A stretch of DNA of 64,000 nt from Pempheris klunzingeri (Eukaryota; Chordata; Actinopteri; Acropomatiformes; Pempheridae): assembly GCF_042242105.1 (NCBI RefSeq), contig NC_092027.1:3547506-3611505 (forward strand), given 5' to 3'. The notes under the pieces are model-generated. The model was given only the letters and a program-made list of their open reading frames with translations, ran no database searches and was not told where the DNA came from. Shown piece by piece: positions 47,616 through 60,721 of this stretch; positions within the stretch are counted from its first letter, which is position 1; every line of letters begins with the position of its first letter. Position numbers and translations under genes: made by a program.

Positions 47616-49853
47616 GAAAAGCACAAATTACAAGAAATAATAACAAGCGGACTTCACTTGGGATTCATCCACTCAATCCAGCATCGCTGTTCACTTTCTA
47701 AGAGAAAAGAAAATGTCCCTTGTCCCCTAAAGAGTAGCAGGAAAGTGCATTACTTAAAAAAATAAAGGAATAAACACCTTTTGAATAGGAATATAGGCAC
47801 TGTCTTTACACTTCAGGCTGTTCAAACACGAACTCATGTAGCTAAAGTTACCTCACAATCACACAAAGTGCATAAAAGGTAATTCTGATGGGAAACCAGG
47901 GTTTCGTTCTGAATATATGTTCCTTTAATTTTTTATGAGTAACATAGTTTCAAAAACATTTCAATCAGTGTGCTCAACGTTTAAAAACTGACAACCCTTT
48001 CAGAATCTAACCAAAAATGAAGATATAATCATGTTTCAAAACAAGCAAACTATTTACACATCTGGAAAATAAATTGTGTGTGTGAATTTGGGAGGGCAAC
48101 ACTGATACAACCTGTCACTGTTGGAGAAGCAATACATTGTCATGATGTAGTACATTTTTTGGAAATTCCATTAAGATACTATTTCCTGTTTCCAGTCGTG
48201 CACTGGGTGAGATTTGTACTGTTCATCACCAGGAGGGACACAGACAACCATTTACATCCCACCTACAGGCAGATTAGGCAGATTTATGTGGTATATTATT
48301 GGATGTTGCCAATTGATTTCCAGTATTTAGCTTCAGTGATTTAATACAAAGAACCAAAGAATGGCTTTCTCAGTATAAATACTAGAGATAAATATCTACA
48401 CTGTTGTCCATAAAGTTGGAATAAAATGTTTTTTACCTCTTCTCGTGTAATGATTGTGACAATGTGATTTATTCTATAAGATATAAGATATACACTATAA
48501 ATTAAGTGTATATCTTCTCAACTTTATTGATCAAACTCTTCCAAACATATCACAGTGAAACTTAAACCATGATGAACCTTTGCAAACTGTGTATTCAGGC
48601 TTTAACAACATTGGGGGCAACAGTGTATTTGTTTGAGGTACATATCATCATGTTGCCAGATCCTGGGAGTATATATATGTATGAAAATGGGAATGCGTAT
48701 GTGTGAATACATGTACATTTTTTGTACATTTGTATTACCAACATTGTTTATATATCCAACTGTTGATAAAAAATATAAAAAATATAAATGATGCTCATTT
48801 GGTTTACAAACATTTAAGCAAACATTTTATCAGAGCAAATTCCACTTTGTGATTTGGAACCAAATGATCAAAATAATTTGATGCCACCATTTATGTCATT
48901 TTTCAACTTTGTTTTCTTTGTATTCCAATCAAACATCTAATATAACACTAATTCAGTGTATGATAGGAATGATGAATAACCAATGAATTCCCAGTGGTGG
49001 CACCGCTCGTCTCTTCAGTGCACAACTTATTCACAAACCTAAAAAAAAATCAAAGACAAAAATGCAGATTCAAAGTTAAAGAATAATTTACACTGTGAAT
49101 AAATATCAATACCCTGACGGATAAGCGGTATAGACGATGGGTGGATAAATATCAATGATTCAGTCATTGAAGTGTCAACTTCCTAGTATAATCAAAAACC
49201 TAGTTTTTAATTATACTTAATATTTATACTATTATGCTTCTACTCTACTGATTCCTCTCTCTCAATAATCTCACTACAATCTTTATTTACAGAGCGCCAA
49301 TTCATAAAAGCATTATCTCAAGACGCTTTACATAAAGAGCAGGTCTAGACCAAACTCTTTAATTAGAGAGAAACCCAACGATTCAAGAATTCAAAATTAA
49401 GGATTCAAGAATCCACACATGAGCAGTGTCAGATATCATATTGAGCAACTGTGGCAGGAAGAACTCCCCTTTAATGGGAAGAAACCTCGAACAGATCCAG
49501 GCTCAATGTGGCAGCTTCTGTCAGGATCCGCGTTGGGAGGAGGTTGGACAGACAACACAAACAGCAACCAGCATACCAACAGTGACTATAGCACTAACAA
49601 CAGGAGTGTGACTAAAAAAATCAGCAATATGGTGATGCCTCAGCTCATATAAAACAGATTTAACTTCGTTGTGGAAAATCAATGAAAGTCAAACATTTTC
49701 TTTACAGTGTGTCAGAAGTTTCACAGCCAACAAAGAAACAATCAGATTAAGTTCTTTTGCACATAGTTGATGGTGTTTGTTCCACAGCGGCTGTGAAGTC
49801 TATGTCCCACATGAAGAAACTTACTGTGTGCAGGGTGGTGTTTTTGTCATCAT
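47616..49853 (-). other. Probable 3' UTR of gene 5
   Basis: Non-coding, AT-rich DNA between stop codon and poly(A) signal, containing the teleost repeat at 49280-49640. Conserved open stretches such as 48078-48344 are short and shortened in the second copy, so they are unlikely to be proteins. Confidence 0.4.
49280..49640 (+). repeat. Common teleost interspersed repeat, gene 5 3' flank
   Basis: Contains agcgccaattcataaaag, aagagcaggtctagacc, gaagaaacctcgaacagat and caggctcaatgtgg, phrases I recognise from a repeat widespread in teleost genomes. I cannot assign its class. Limits are approximate. Confidence 0.5.
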
Positions 49854-52800
49854 TTAGGCTCCTGGATTCAGCTCCTCCAGGACCTCAGGGTTGCTCACAG
49901 CTGTAAGATCAGAACCCCGTTATTATTTCACACCCTGCTCTGAAGTGACACTGTGTTTTTGCAAACAGACTGCATGTCCGCTCAGTGAAAATAGAATAAA
50001 AAGAAGTTTTACTTACGAGATGGAGGGCGTTTGGCTGAAATAAAAGGAAAAGACAAATGTTTTATGTTGTTACAAGTAGAAATGCCACACTTTGTCACTT
50101 TCTTCTCAGTGATGATGTCCTCTTCTATGCACTCAGACTGATATATAAATCTTTTCTATCTTTTGGTTCGATCTTACAATAGTTCTTTTCCTGTCATCTC
50201 TCCCTGACATCATCATGCTATAGTCATGTTATAATGACTGTGGCTCTGAGACCTTATTATTGTTTGGATTGAAGATGAGTAAAAAAAAGTCTAAATTCAG
50301 AGCACTGAAAAAATGGAGACACGGTTTCAGTTTTGGTTTCTCACCGTTCTTCTTTTTATAGATGAAGAATCCAGCCAAAGCAATGATGACAGCCAGAACA
50401 GCCACTGCAGCAATGATGATGATGGTGATGGCAAGGGGCTTCTCTGTTGAGCAGAAAACAACAAACCAATCACAGCCTGTACAGATGAACAAAATTTCTC
50501 ACCCAACAGACAAAAAACATGACCTGCAGGACTGTTACAATAAAATAATGGCTGTTTCCCACCTCCATCACTTCTGATTCCTGTCTTACCTTCGTTGGAC
50601 TCGATCACTGCTTTGTCCAGTTTGGTGACGATGTCCTCGACACCAGAGAGCTGAAACACACATTCGTAGCTCCCCCAGTCTTCAGATGCTCCTGGTGCTT
50701 TCAGGTCAACGCTCGTCTGGAAGGATCCATCGTTGTTGGGGAGGATCTCTCCGAGGGTCACGCCCTCATGATGCTCCTCTCCACCTTTCCTCCAGAACAT
50801 CATGGCTGCGTTAGGGTAGAAACCTGTAGCGTGGCAGGTGACTGGAGAGGAGGGAGACTTCTGGAGGAGAGACACTTTGGGACGGTCTGGGGAGTAAAGA
50901 GAAAGACAGTTTATACGCTATTAGTATGTACTATATATTAATATTTAGCAGATGCTATTTGCACCCAGGTGTAAATAGGCAATGTGGCAAATAAAGTGTG
51001 TCCATGAACAGATATGACTTTTTAATCAATTACATACAGAATTCCTCCTCAGTATTGAGCATAAATGTTTATATAGTAGATATTTGTGCTGCTTTTAGAT
51101 GGTCTGACAAAGAAAAGCTGAAACCAAATAACACTTCACTGGTGAGAAGTTGTTTTTAATATGATAAAAAAATATGATACTTTTTATTCAAATCAATGAT
51201 ATTTATCAGCTCTCTACATGTTACTGTGTGCAGTTAAATTGATGAATTATTGATAAATCTGTATTGTTTATCTGAGGATCTAACTCATTTGTTTTCAGTA
51301 TTAAAGAAGCCAAAGTGGACTATAAAAGGAAGATAGAGGCCCACCTTGTGAGCAATAGATCGCGGGAGGTGTGGCAGGGCCTACAGTGATGTGACGTCAG
51401 GAGACCTGAGCGTGGAGCTGGCAGAAGAGCTCAACAGCTTCTTTGCTCGCTTCAAGTCACCGCAGCGACACTCATCTGTTTCAGCCCTGCCCCCACCCCT
51501 ACCAGGTTGGCGTGTGTGCCTGGCAGTGAACCCTAGGAAGGCTACTGGCCCAGACGGAGTACCTGGCAAGGTACTCAGGACATGTGCCCACCAGCTGTCT
51601 CGCATCTTCTGCAGGATTTTTAATCTCTCCCTGGCCCAAGCAGTCATCCCTACCTGCCTGAAATCTGCCACAATCATACCAGTACCAAAAAAGTCACCCA
51701 CAACCAGCCCTAATGACTATCGTCCTGTTGCCCTCACACCTGTAATAATGAAATGCTTTGATAGACTGGTTCTTCACCACATCAAAGCCCGTCTCCCCTC
51801 CACACTCGACTCCCACCAGTTCGCATACCGGGCGAACAGATCCACGGAGGGCACCATCGCCATAGCCCTGCACGCTGTGCTGAGCCATCTGGAACAACAG
51901 CAGAGCTATGCCAGGATGCTCTTTGTGGATTAAAGCTCGGCCTTCAACACAATTATCCCGGACATTCTGACAACTAAACTGGCCACCCTGGGCCTCCCCT
52001 CTCCCACATATATCTGGATTAAGGACTTCCTGACCAACAAAGGAAGACGAGACAGCCTACAGAGAGGAGGTCCAGAAACTAACAGCCTGGTGCACAGACA
52101 ACAACCTGGCAATGAACACCAATAAAACAAAGGAGATTAACGTGGACTTCAGGAAGAACAGAACTGACCCGCCCCCCCTCTACATCAACGGCGAGTGCGC
52201 GGAGAGGGTCCACACATTCAGGTTCCTGGGAGTCCAGATCTCCAATGACCTCTCCGGGACAGACAACATCTCAGCCATCACAATGAAGGCTCAGCAACGT
52301 CTACACTTCCTGAGAGTCCTCAGGAAGAACAACTTGGACAGGAAGCTGCTGCTGGCCTTCTACCGCTCGTCCATAGAGAGCCTGCTGACATATTGTGTGT
52401 CTACCTGGTATGGAAGCTGTACTGAGGCAGACAGAGCGAGGCTTCAGAGGGCAGTGAAAGCAGCACAGAGGATTGTTGGCTGCTCTCCCCCCTCCCTGAT
52501 GGACATATACACTGCCCGGTGCCTCAGCAGAGCCCAGAACATCATCAAGGACAGTTCACATCCCGGTTCCCACCTCTTTGACCTGTTGCCCTCTGGCAGG
52601 CGCTACAGGTGCATGAGAGCAAGGACAACCCGACTAAAATACAGTTTCTTCTCAAAAGCCATCACCACCCTGAACTCTTACATGCGACAATAATTTACAA
52701 TGTACAGTATACCTACAACTATACTACTACTATTCCACACTACTATACACACGTGCAATATTCTGGCTCATCTGTGCAATCCTAAATTATCTTGTATATT

Positions 52801-54178
52801 TGGATTATATTTTGTGTTTTCATTTTGTATTTATACTATGTATTTTTAGGACTTACTGGAAAGGAACAGCTCCCTAATCTTGTTGTACTTTGTATAATGA
52901 CAATAAAGGGCATTCTATTCTATTCAGTCGTACAAAACAGTTCGATTTCTGTATCATGTGTAACTGTTGCACTTTAAATATACATACATGTTTATACTAA
53001 AAATGTCATTTAAAACAAAATTGTCTTGCCTGCCAGAAATGTACTTTATCTTTCATCTTTGTTGTCATGAATTAAACAAAACTAGAAAACATGCAGTTCC
53101 TGAAGACACTGCAGTGTGAATGCTGCCTGCTGAATAGCTAATGCCACACTGCATTGCTGCCTTTTGTAACTAATTCATGGTTTAAGGTTCCATGATTTTT
53201 ATTCCACCCTCTGGAATGCTCTCCCGACAGTAATCCGCAATGCTCCATCCTTGGACTCCTTCAAGTCAGCTCTAAAAAAACACTTGTTTATTCAGGCCAT
53301 TGGCAGCTAATCTGTTGTTTCGTTGTTTTGTCTTGATGTGTTTTCTTCGTTGTTTTGTTTGTGAAGCGTCCTTGGGTTTCTTTGAAAGGCGCTATATAAA
53401 TGCAAGCTATCACTATTATTATTATTATGATTTGGATGCTGCGAATTCCTACTGCCTCTGAATGCACCATGTGCCTGTCAATCAGTCAGGTTGCCATGGT
53501 GATGGTGCCTGCTGAGTCACTAGGCTCACACAGCTCTTTTCATTGACATTTGAGCTGTGACACACCTCTGAAAATCCATCTTGGCGTCCATTTTGTATGT
53601 AGAAAGAAAGGAATTTTCTTTAAAACTAATTATGTAGGTTAATCTAATCATTAATATTATATAGCAGAAATATTACTGTTACTATCTACATAACATTATT
53701 TATTTTAAGCGTGGGAGAGAAAGTGACAGAAACTGTGGTAAAGTAGGAGGCAGAGAGATGAAGAGGAGAGAGAACATGACAGAAAGATAAATGTGACACA
53801 AAGTGGGTGTATTTTGTTCATGTAACTGTTGAGAAGACACAAAGAAGACATATTAACATTACTGTGTCCATGAATCCACATCAGGTCATGAGACTCTACC
53901 TGTTCTCAGCAGAGAGCTCCTCCCATAATCTACGTACTTCTTCAGCCAGTCAGGACAACTCTTGGTCAGGTATAATTTTGTCTGTGCTGTGAAGGCTTTG
54001 TTATTGTCCCACTTGTATTTGCTGGTGACAGCCTCTGGTGTTGGAGCGATCCATGTCTCTGTCTTCAGGTCAAATGATACGAAGTCTTCTCCATCATAAC
54101 TGTACTGACTGAAACCGATGGTTTTTCCAGTCTGATCATCCCACTGACAGCCGTACATCCACTGGACGATGTGGACAC

Positions 54179-54226
<48 letters not shown>

Positions 54227-54935
54227 GGGAGAGGAGAGAGAGGGAGAGAGAGAGAGGGAGAGAGAGAGAGAGGGAGAGAGAGAGAAGAGAGAGAGAGAGG
54301 GAGAGTCAGACCATTAAACCAGAGTGAGATCACTACAAGCTCTAAAATGTGTTGACCAACATCGAGGCCACTGAGTTTCCTGTGAACATAAAGCTGCTGT
54401 GAGCTTCTTCTACTGCGCCACGGTGTTTACAGTTCACCACAGTGTCAACATGTCGGCTGATCAATCTACAATGTTCCTCATTGATCTTATTGATTTGGTA
54501 TTGATGTGAATGATGGGATGGAGACACTGTGGTCGGTACAGCAGAGTCGAGCCATTTCACTTTTTAAACCTCTGATCTGAACGAGACATTCGGCTGTTGT
54601 CCTGTCAGCCTGCTTTATTAAAACATGCTGCTGCTCTCATTCGGGGACCTGAGTCCTCTTTACAGTGATGTTTATTATCACTCTGGCTGTTCAAGCCGTT
54701 ACACAAAGATGGACATTAGGAAAAGACATGTATGAAAATAAAATAAATGTCAAGACTACATAGAGAGCAAATAAATATAAAAACCTAAATATAAGGTAAT
54801 GAGGTACGGCAGCAACAAAACGTAGAAACACAATAAAGATATGTGAGTAAATATATCCAGTAAATATTAAAATATAAAGCCAAGAAAAGGCTCCATCAGA
54901 CACTTTAATATATGTGAATAAAACACTGCTGACAG

Positions 54936-55012
<77 letters not shown>

Positions 55013-57463
55013 TTACATCTGTTCACTAAAATACAGGATGAAAATATAAATAATGTTTCATCAGTAGAAAGTGAAAAATAAACAAACCTCCAGTTTGGTT
55101 GAAGCGATCCTTTAAAATGTCAATGCTGACTTTGAAGGTCTGCTGGTCACCCTGAGAGACCTCAGTCTGCCCCTCCCAGTAATCAGCTCTGTCTGCTGTG
55201 ACTCTGCTCATCCAGTCCTGTTTGGGTACGTCTCTCTTGGTCTCACTGTCGTAGTAATCAATCTGAGCATCATCAACCAACCCAACAATCACAAACTCTG
55301 GGAAGTTTGGGACTCCAGAAGAGCCAGTGTAGAAATACTTCAGAGAGTGAGTCACTGTAAGAAAACATTAATGTGATAATATCAGTTTTATTTTCATCAT
55401 ATAACAATTTTATTTCCCCACAGAGAATCAAAAAGAACCACAGTTTATTCAAGACACCTTAACAAACAATGTGCTGACGATAAAAACAAAAAAATAAAGA
55501 TTTAAAATATTTAGTTATATATTCATTTATATTTTAAATATTTCATTTCAATATTTAAAGTCATGCAGTCATGTTCCTGACTTTAAGGAAGCAGTTTGTA
55601 AAACACAAAAATATAAATATAAACTATTGTTGTCTCTTAGTTTCCAGTCAGTGGAGGATTTTATTCTTCAGCAGGATTTATTAGCAGCTCACACTCCTCA
55701 TAATCCTCAAACCTCTGACCAAAATATTCACATTGCTTCTCAGTCTAGTTTCATTTCCTACATTTAACAGATTGAAACCTTTTTTTGGTTAAATTATATC
55801 ACGTTCCTCACTTTCATATATCTTTAGCTATATTTAAGTTTAATTATTTTTAAAGTAATAATCATCTATTTATTCTTATTATATCTTTATTTTCGTTGTC
55901 CCTCATGTGGTCATTCTCTACAGTTTAATATTTGTGTCCATATTCTGGAGTAAAAGAAGATTTCTGATTAACTCTAATATCCTTTTTTAAATTCTACCAT
56001 GATGAAATGATGTTTATCACTTTTAGTCCTGAATCTTTAAAAAGGATCAACAGACTTTCTGCAGATGTCTGTGAGTCCGTCTCTGAATCCTCCGCCGTCC
56101 TCGGCTCTCTGAATGGACTCACATCACATTTCTAAGCTGCACTTTAACAATTCTTCACTTTTCACACTGAAATTGTTTCACAAATCTGTCCAGGAATAAA
56201 TCTGCTCCCTGTGGAAACCAACCAATGCTGGAGCTGTGAGGCTGACAACTGATATCAATATTTGGGGGTTTATAAATGTGATGTATTAGTCCACAGTATA
56301 TTTATACATGAAGATAAAACACTAACAAACTTGGTACAGATGGATCACAGTTGTTCTTTGTGACCAAGATGAAGACTGAGCAGGACATTTCACAGCTTCA
56401 GAATAATCAGCGCCCTCTGGTGGACAAACATGTAACAGAGACACTGTTTCCTCCTTAAAACGGACTTTTCTCTACTTTTTTGTTGCTTATCGGCTGAAAT
56501 CTGCACAGAAAACAATAAATCTGCAGCTAAATAACATCGGCAGGTATATTGGAGGCACATTTATCTGTTAGCTCTTCTGGACAGCAAACATGCAGTAAGT
56601 GTAATAACTAACTAACTGAGCAGTTTTCTGGGGAATGGACTGAAATATTTCGAAATATTATATTATTTAAGAAAATGGAGGTCAAACAAGCCAGCAATAC
56701 GACACGAACTTAATATTTATGTACATGTGTGTTTTCTGTGTGGACATAATTAAGTGTACACAATCCAAATTAACTATTTTAACGTGTTCTGAGACTGAAA
56801 ATGTGTTAATTAATGAATAAAAACTAAAAATGTAGATTTACATAATTTCTAAACTTACAGTTTTAAGGTCTATATTAAACAGTAATGAACAGTTTAAAGA
56901 TTAAAGACTGAAAAGTGAACTATTCAAAGTTTTGGACAAGAAACTCTTGTTTTTATGATCGTTACTGTTCTTTATTTATTAATCTGAGTGTGTGTTGGAG
57001 AGTTTGGCGTGTCGTAGTTCTGCTGCCATTTTAACATTTAGATCGACCAGACAGTATCGATTAATGATCCTGACAATATCGATTAAGATAATGTCTCAAA
57101 TAATAGCTAAAAACAAAGATAAACACAGTTTCCAACAGCTCTTTTTAGAAACACACCTTCCCTCTGACAGAAAGTATTATTAGGGATTATAATGAGATGA
57201 ACAGACTGAATGTCCTCACGTGACCTTTAAGATTATGAGTTTATAGCTTTTTAACATTTCTGTAATCTGCAAAGAAGTCCTGAAATCAAACATTTAAAAA
57301 AACGATCAAAACATCGAGTAATTCACAGAAACACTACATAAAGACACGGAGCTTTTTTTTTTTCTTTACGATCAACCGATTTAAAATAACATCTTAACTC
57401 ACGAGCCGTCGCGTCCTGCAGGAACATCAGAGCCAGAAAAACCAGAGTCTTCATCTTGATCAT
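49854..57463 (-). CDS. MHC class I heavy chain (gene 5), with alternative short cytoplasmic tail
   Basis: Exons: 57403-57463 (leader), 55088-55354 (alpha1), 53900-54178 (alpha2), 50590-50886 (alpha3), 50345-50443 (transmembrane), 50017-50034, 49854-49900; 355 residues. The upstream ATG used in genes 1-4 (here 57482-57484) is followed after six codons by TAG, so I start at the next ATG, giving MIKMKTLVFLAL. The groove keeps Y7, Y59, R84, K146, W147, Y159 and Y171; 143 is Ser instead of Thr. Exons 7 and 8 of genes 1-4 are absent. Instead the frame enters an unrelated last exon encoding PVSNPEVLEELNPGA and a stop, behind a good TTACAG acceptor. Intron 3 holds a plus-strand LINE (51300-52922) and a short retroposon (53199-53426). 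A likely poly(A) signal lies at 47610-47615. The last exon is inferred from splice signal, phase and its presence in gene 6; transcripts would confirm it. Confidence 0.88.
51300..52922 (+). mobile_element. Rex1/Babar-like LINE, 5'-truncated, in intron 3 of gene 5
   Basis: 1,623 bp, antisense to the gene, flanked by TTCAGT on both sides (51294-51299 and 52923-52928), which looks like a target duplication. The reverse transcriptase is clear: NPRKATGPDGVP, NDYRPVALTPV, SHQFAYRANRST and LFVD followed by SSAFNTIIP. A TAA (51931-51933) replaces the Tyr of the D-Y-SSAFNT box. A deletion near 52045 removes the FADD catalytic region. The C-terminal part (52112-52693) is open, with FRKNRTDPPPL and FLGVQIS. 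The 3' end is ACAATAAAGGGC plus a TATTC tail. It is absent from genes 1-4 at this site and is inactive. Confidence 0.85.
53199..53426 (+). mobile_element. Short LINE/SINE 3'-tail insertion in intron 3 of gene 5
   Basis: 228 bp flanked by ATGATTT duplications (53192-53198 and 53427-53433). The other units have the uninterrupted target (catgatttgggtgctg). The body ends GGCGCTATATAAATGCAAG and an ATT-repeat tail, typical of L2-class LINE 3' ends or SINEs that use them. No coding content. Confidence 0.75.
54179..54305. repeat. (GA)n tract beside exon 3, gene 5
   Basis: About 127 bp of GA with GGGA interruptions directly at the alpha2 acceptor. Confidence 0.9.
54335..54600 (-). mobile_element. 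Deleted remnant of the same LINE in intron 2 of gene 5
   Basis: Matches the gene 4 LINE fragment at both ends but lacks about 190 bp in the middle (the catalytic DD box) and everything toward the 3' tail. Intron 2 of gene 5 joins from the GA tract straight into it, so about 1.6 kb was lost relative to gene 4. Confidence 0.55.
54937..55012. repeat. (GT)n microsatellite, intron 2 of gene 5
   Basis: About 76 bp of GT, interrupted by a CTGTCT variant near 54970. Confidence 0.9.
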
Positions 57464-57564
57464 CTAAATCATTGAAGGATTCATGGTTCTTGTGTTTCTC
57501 CGTCCAGACGAACACAAACTGAACTGAGCTCCTGTTTGCGGCTCCACAAGATGGGAAGGGGCTC

Positions 57565-57657
57565 TGACGTCACACGGCCCGTCCAGCCAATGAGAATTCA
57601 GGACGACTTGTTGCTGGGTAGAACTGACCCGCTGAGGTTGTCAACGAAAGTGAAAGT
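57565..57657 (-). promoter_or_regulatory. Class I promoter box cluster of gene 5, uninterrupted
   Basis: CRE 57565-57572, CCAAT/Y box 57587-57591 and ISRE 57646-57657, with the X1-like box between. They lie about 100-195 bp from the proposed ATG at 57463. No hAT insertion here. Confidence 0.8.
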
Positions 57658-57669
57658 TAAACTAGCGTG

Positions 57670-58880
57670 TTTTTGGCCCGTGTGAGGGGAAGGGGAGCTT
57701 CGTGGGGAGCTTTATTCTGGTGTCTCCACTTTGTCCACACATGAAAGCTGCTGCTCACATTTTCTATAACGGCTGATGTCATGTAATGTTTTCTTGGAGG
57801 TCAGAGGTCACTGTCAGCTGCAGGTCAGACACTGTGGAGGTGGTGTGGATGCTGCAGGGTCTTCTTGTGTTGTGTATGGCTGCCCTGGGAGTGAACACAG
57901 TCCTGATCAAAATACCACCAACAAACAATAAATCAAAGTGTTCAAACCTGCAGTGGATGTGCAGCAGTGCAGTTTCTCCCTGATAGTATCTGTTGTTTTA
58001 AACACATCTGAGTGCAATAACACCATCTGGTTATTGAATGAGATGGAGGGGAACATCTCTGTGTCCATACTGAAGTCCATAACCAAAACAGTATTTTATC
58101 TATGTGTCAGTATGTTTCCGTACAGGCCTGCACACGGGTCTCAGCACAAATTAGACCTCATATTAGGACAGAGTGACAAACAATAAACACTAAATATAAG
58201 AAATCAAGCCAGAGGAGAAAGAGAGTGAGAGAGCTTCTTAAACACAAACATCAGGTCAGACCAGCTCTGTCCTGCAGCCTAAAAGCTCCTGAACTGATCT
58301 GAAGCTGTGGACGCTGAAAACTGCCCCAACCACAGAAATCTAACACCACTGTTGATGTTTGAACACCTGATGCTGTTTTTCACTTTGCTGTTTCTGAAGC
58401 ACTTCAGAAAAGGTTTGAGTTTAACAGAAATACTCTTCCTGCTTTCTGCTGATCAGTAAGTTTCAATTCAAGAATAAATAGATATTTAATAATTTCATGA
58501 TTATTGATGCATTAAAGTGTACACGTCACTTTAACGGCGAAGCTGGTAACCATGGCTGATTTAAGTCTATATGGTTGGGTAGGTATAATAACACATCAGA
58601 ATGTATTTTTTGATTATATTTTGTATTGATTAATTGAAGCAGGCCTTATAGTGAAAGCTAAATAAATGCAGTGCAGTGAAAAGTAGAATATTTCCCTCTG
58701 AACTGCAGTGGAGTAGAAGTATGAAATAACTCATAGTAAAAGTACGAGCTCCTCAAAATGACTCTTAAGTAATTGAATGTACTTATTTATGTTCCATTGC
58801 TGAAAGACTAAATATATAATGTATATATTGATGCCAAGAGCAGATCACACAACAACCAGAGTAAATAGTCTTCAAAATAA
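57670..58880. other. Intergenic DNA upstream of gene 5
   Basis: Counterpart of 44660-45910 in the second block, without the extra 45 bp. No gene recognised. Confidence 0.6.
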
Positions 58881-58889
58881 AGCAAACCT

Positions 58890-60235
58890 GTAGAAATGTA
58901 AGACACTTACCTGACAGTGGAGGAATCTCCTCGTCAAATCAAAATGAGCAAATAAAATTCTGTCATTTGAACCTTATGAAGTACTTTAACAAGGCCAATA
59001 AACCCAACGTCAAGACTTTGTCGCCTTCTTTCCAGTGATGATTCCCACATTTACTCAAACAGCTAAATGAATTCCTTCTACCTTTTATTTAGATTGTTTA
59101 CTATTTCTTTTCCTGTCATGTCTCCCTTCCATCATCATGCTACAGTCATGTCACCATGTGTGGAAGAAACCCAAGGACTCAGAAAAGATGCACCTCAATA
59201 TTTACTTTATTTTAGTTGTGCAACACCAGGCCAGACAATACACTAGCATGTGGCTCCAGATCAATAAAAGAATCCCCCTGGCACTTCACTCCACCACCTT
59301 AAATATCCGTTCCTATCAGGCACATACCACCTGACAGGTAACTCCTAAAACACACCCACATAAATAAATACTGCATATTTACGTAAAACCATAACTGACC
59401 GAACCTATATATACTAAATAAGTATTAACTAACCAAAACCCTATTTAATAAATACCCAGCTAACTACTTTACATAATTATTTACATTATTGGAAAAGAAA
59501 CTCCCCTCTACCCACTCCCCACATGGCACCTTCCTCCTGGAACTCATAAAAGGCGTCCGAACGCCTGGGGAGCTCTTTTGGCTGGACACCCTGAGAGGAA
59601 GAGGACAGGCAGAGGTAAGTTCTTACTACCAGAACCTTAAATTCACAGTTCACCAACTAGTTCTCATTCATTGCCCTGAATCACCTGCCACCTTCCTGTT
59701 TGCAGGTGAGGAACCAGATGAAGCTGCCTGGTTTACAGCTGCACCATGTGCTCCAAACAAAGAACCCAGCATAACCTATAAATCAATAAACATCTTTCAG
59801 AATCAGATTGTTTAGTTCCAGGGTTTAACTGTTCTAGTAACGGCCGTCCGTCGTTCCACCGTGACACTGGTGCTCTGAGCCTTACAGTGCTTACTGTTTG
59901 GAACAGATTTAGTTCTGCTGGGAAATGAAAAGTTTCATTTTTGCAATCCAGATAAAAGCATCGACCCAAAGTCTATATATAAAAAAAAATCTTTGAGAAT
60001 CTTTGTTTGGGTCTCTCACCTTTCATCTTGAAAGACATGCATCCAATGACCGCAATGTCATGTCTGTTCTGTTATCTATCAAATAAAAGCTTAACAATAA
60101 TATGATCAATGCAACAAACAGCTCCAAATAAAGACTGTTGTTCAGCTCACTGCTCTGTGGTGATGCCTTATGTTGCTTTATGATATTAAGTGTCAGAAAC
60201 AAACTAATAAGAGTGAGGCAGAATATCACTAAAAA
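58890..60235 (-). pseudogene. Decayed MHC class I 3' relic, second copy
   Basis: Near-copy of the relic at 45930-47270, at an offset of about 12.96 kb, with the same insertion and the same transmembrane-like segment. It was duplicated with the genes 5 and 6 flank. Confidence 0.45.
59149..59866. mobile_element. LTR-like fossil insertion, second copy
   Basis: The same 718-bp element in the second block, duplicated with its surroundings, so the insertion predates that duplication. Confidence 0.35.
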
Positions 60236-60721
60236 TTAAAATATTTGATTTATTGTTATTGGGGAAACCTGAAGCAGCTCACTGAGTCTGGATGTGTGCA
60301 GTGTGAGGAGGAGCTGAGTGTCTCTTATACGTATTAATATAAAATATACACACACACAATATGAACTTGGAAAAATATGAATGAATGAATTTTTTTAAGC
60401 CCATATGCCTCCAATGATAAACTTTTTAATTTTAGGTTAAGACCTTTCTTATTATGTATATAATGTATATACGTGATGAAGCCTGTGTGAGAAAATGCAG
60501 ATTTTCCAAAATTATCATGAGTTCCTTGTCATGAAAAGTCAGATCGCCCACATCTGTCCAATCATACATAACTTTGTTCTTCCTGCTCTTCATTTGGCTT
60601 CTGTGATAATAGTTAAGTCATAATATTGTAATAATATTTATATAGATATCGCTACAGTCACAGATGTGCAAGCATTTATATGTGGAATCACAAAAAGACA
60701 CACAACTTGGAACATGGGGAC

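Noticed and set aside
48078-48344. Open frame of 88 codons in the 3' flank of gene 5
   Set aside because: Shortened by indels in the second copy (61125-61346), with no motif; it fits the 3' UTR of the minus-strand gene.
54691-55026. His-Thr repeat open frame beside the GT tract of gene 5
   Set aside because: Translation of the (CA)n microsatellite in intron 2.
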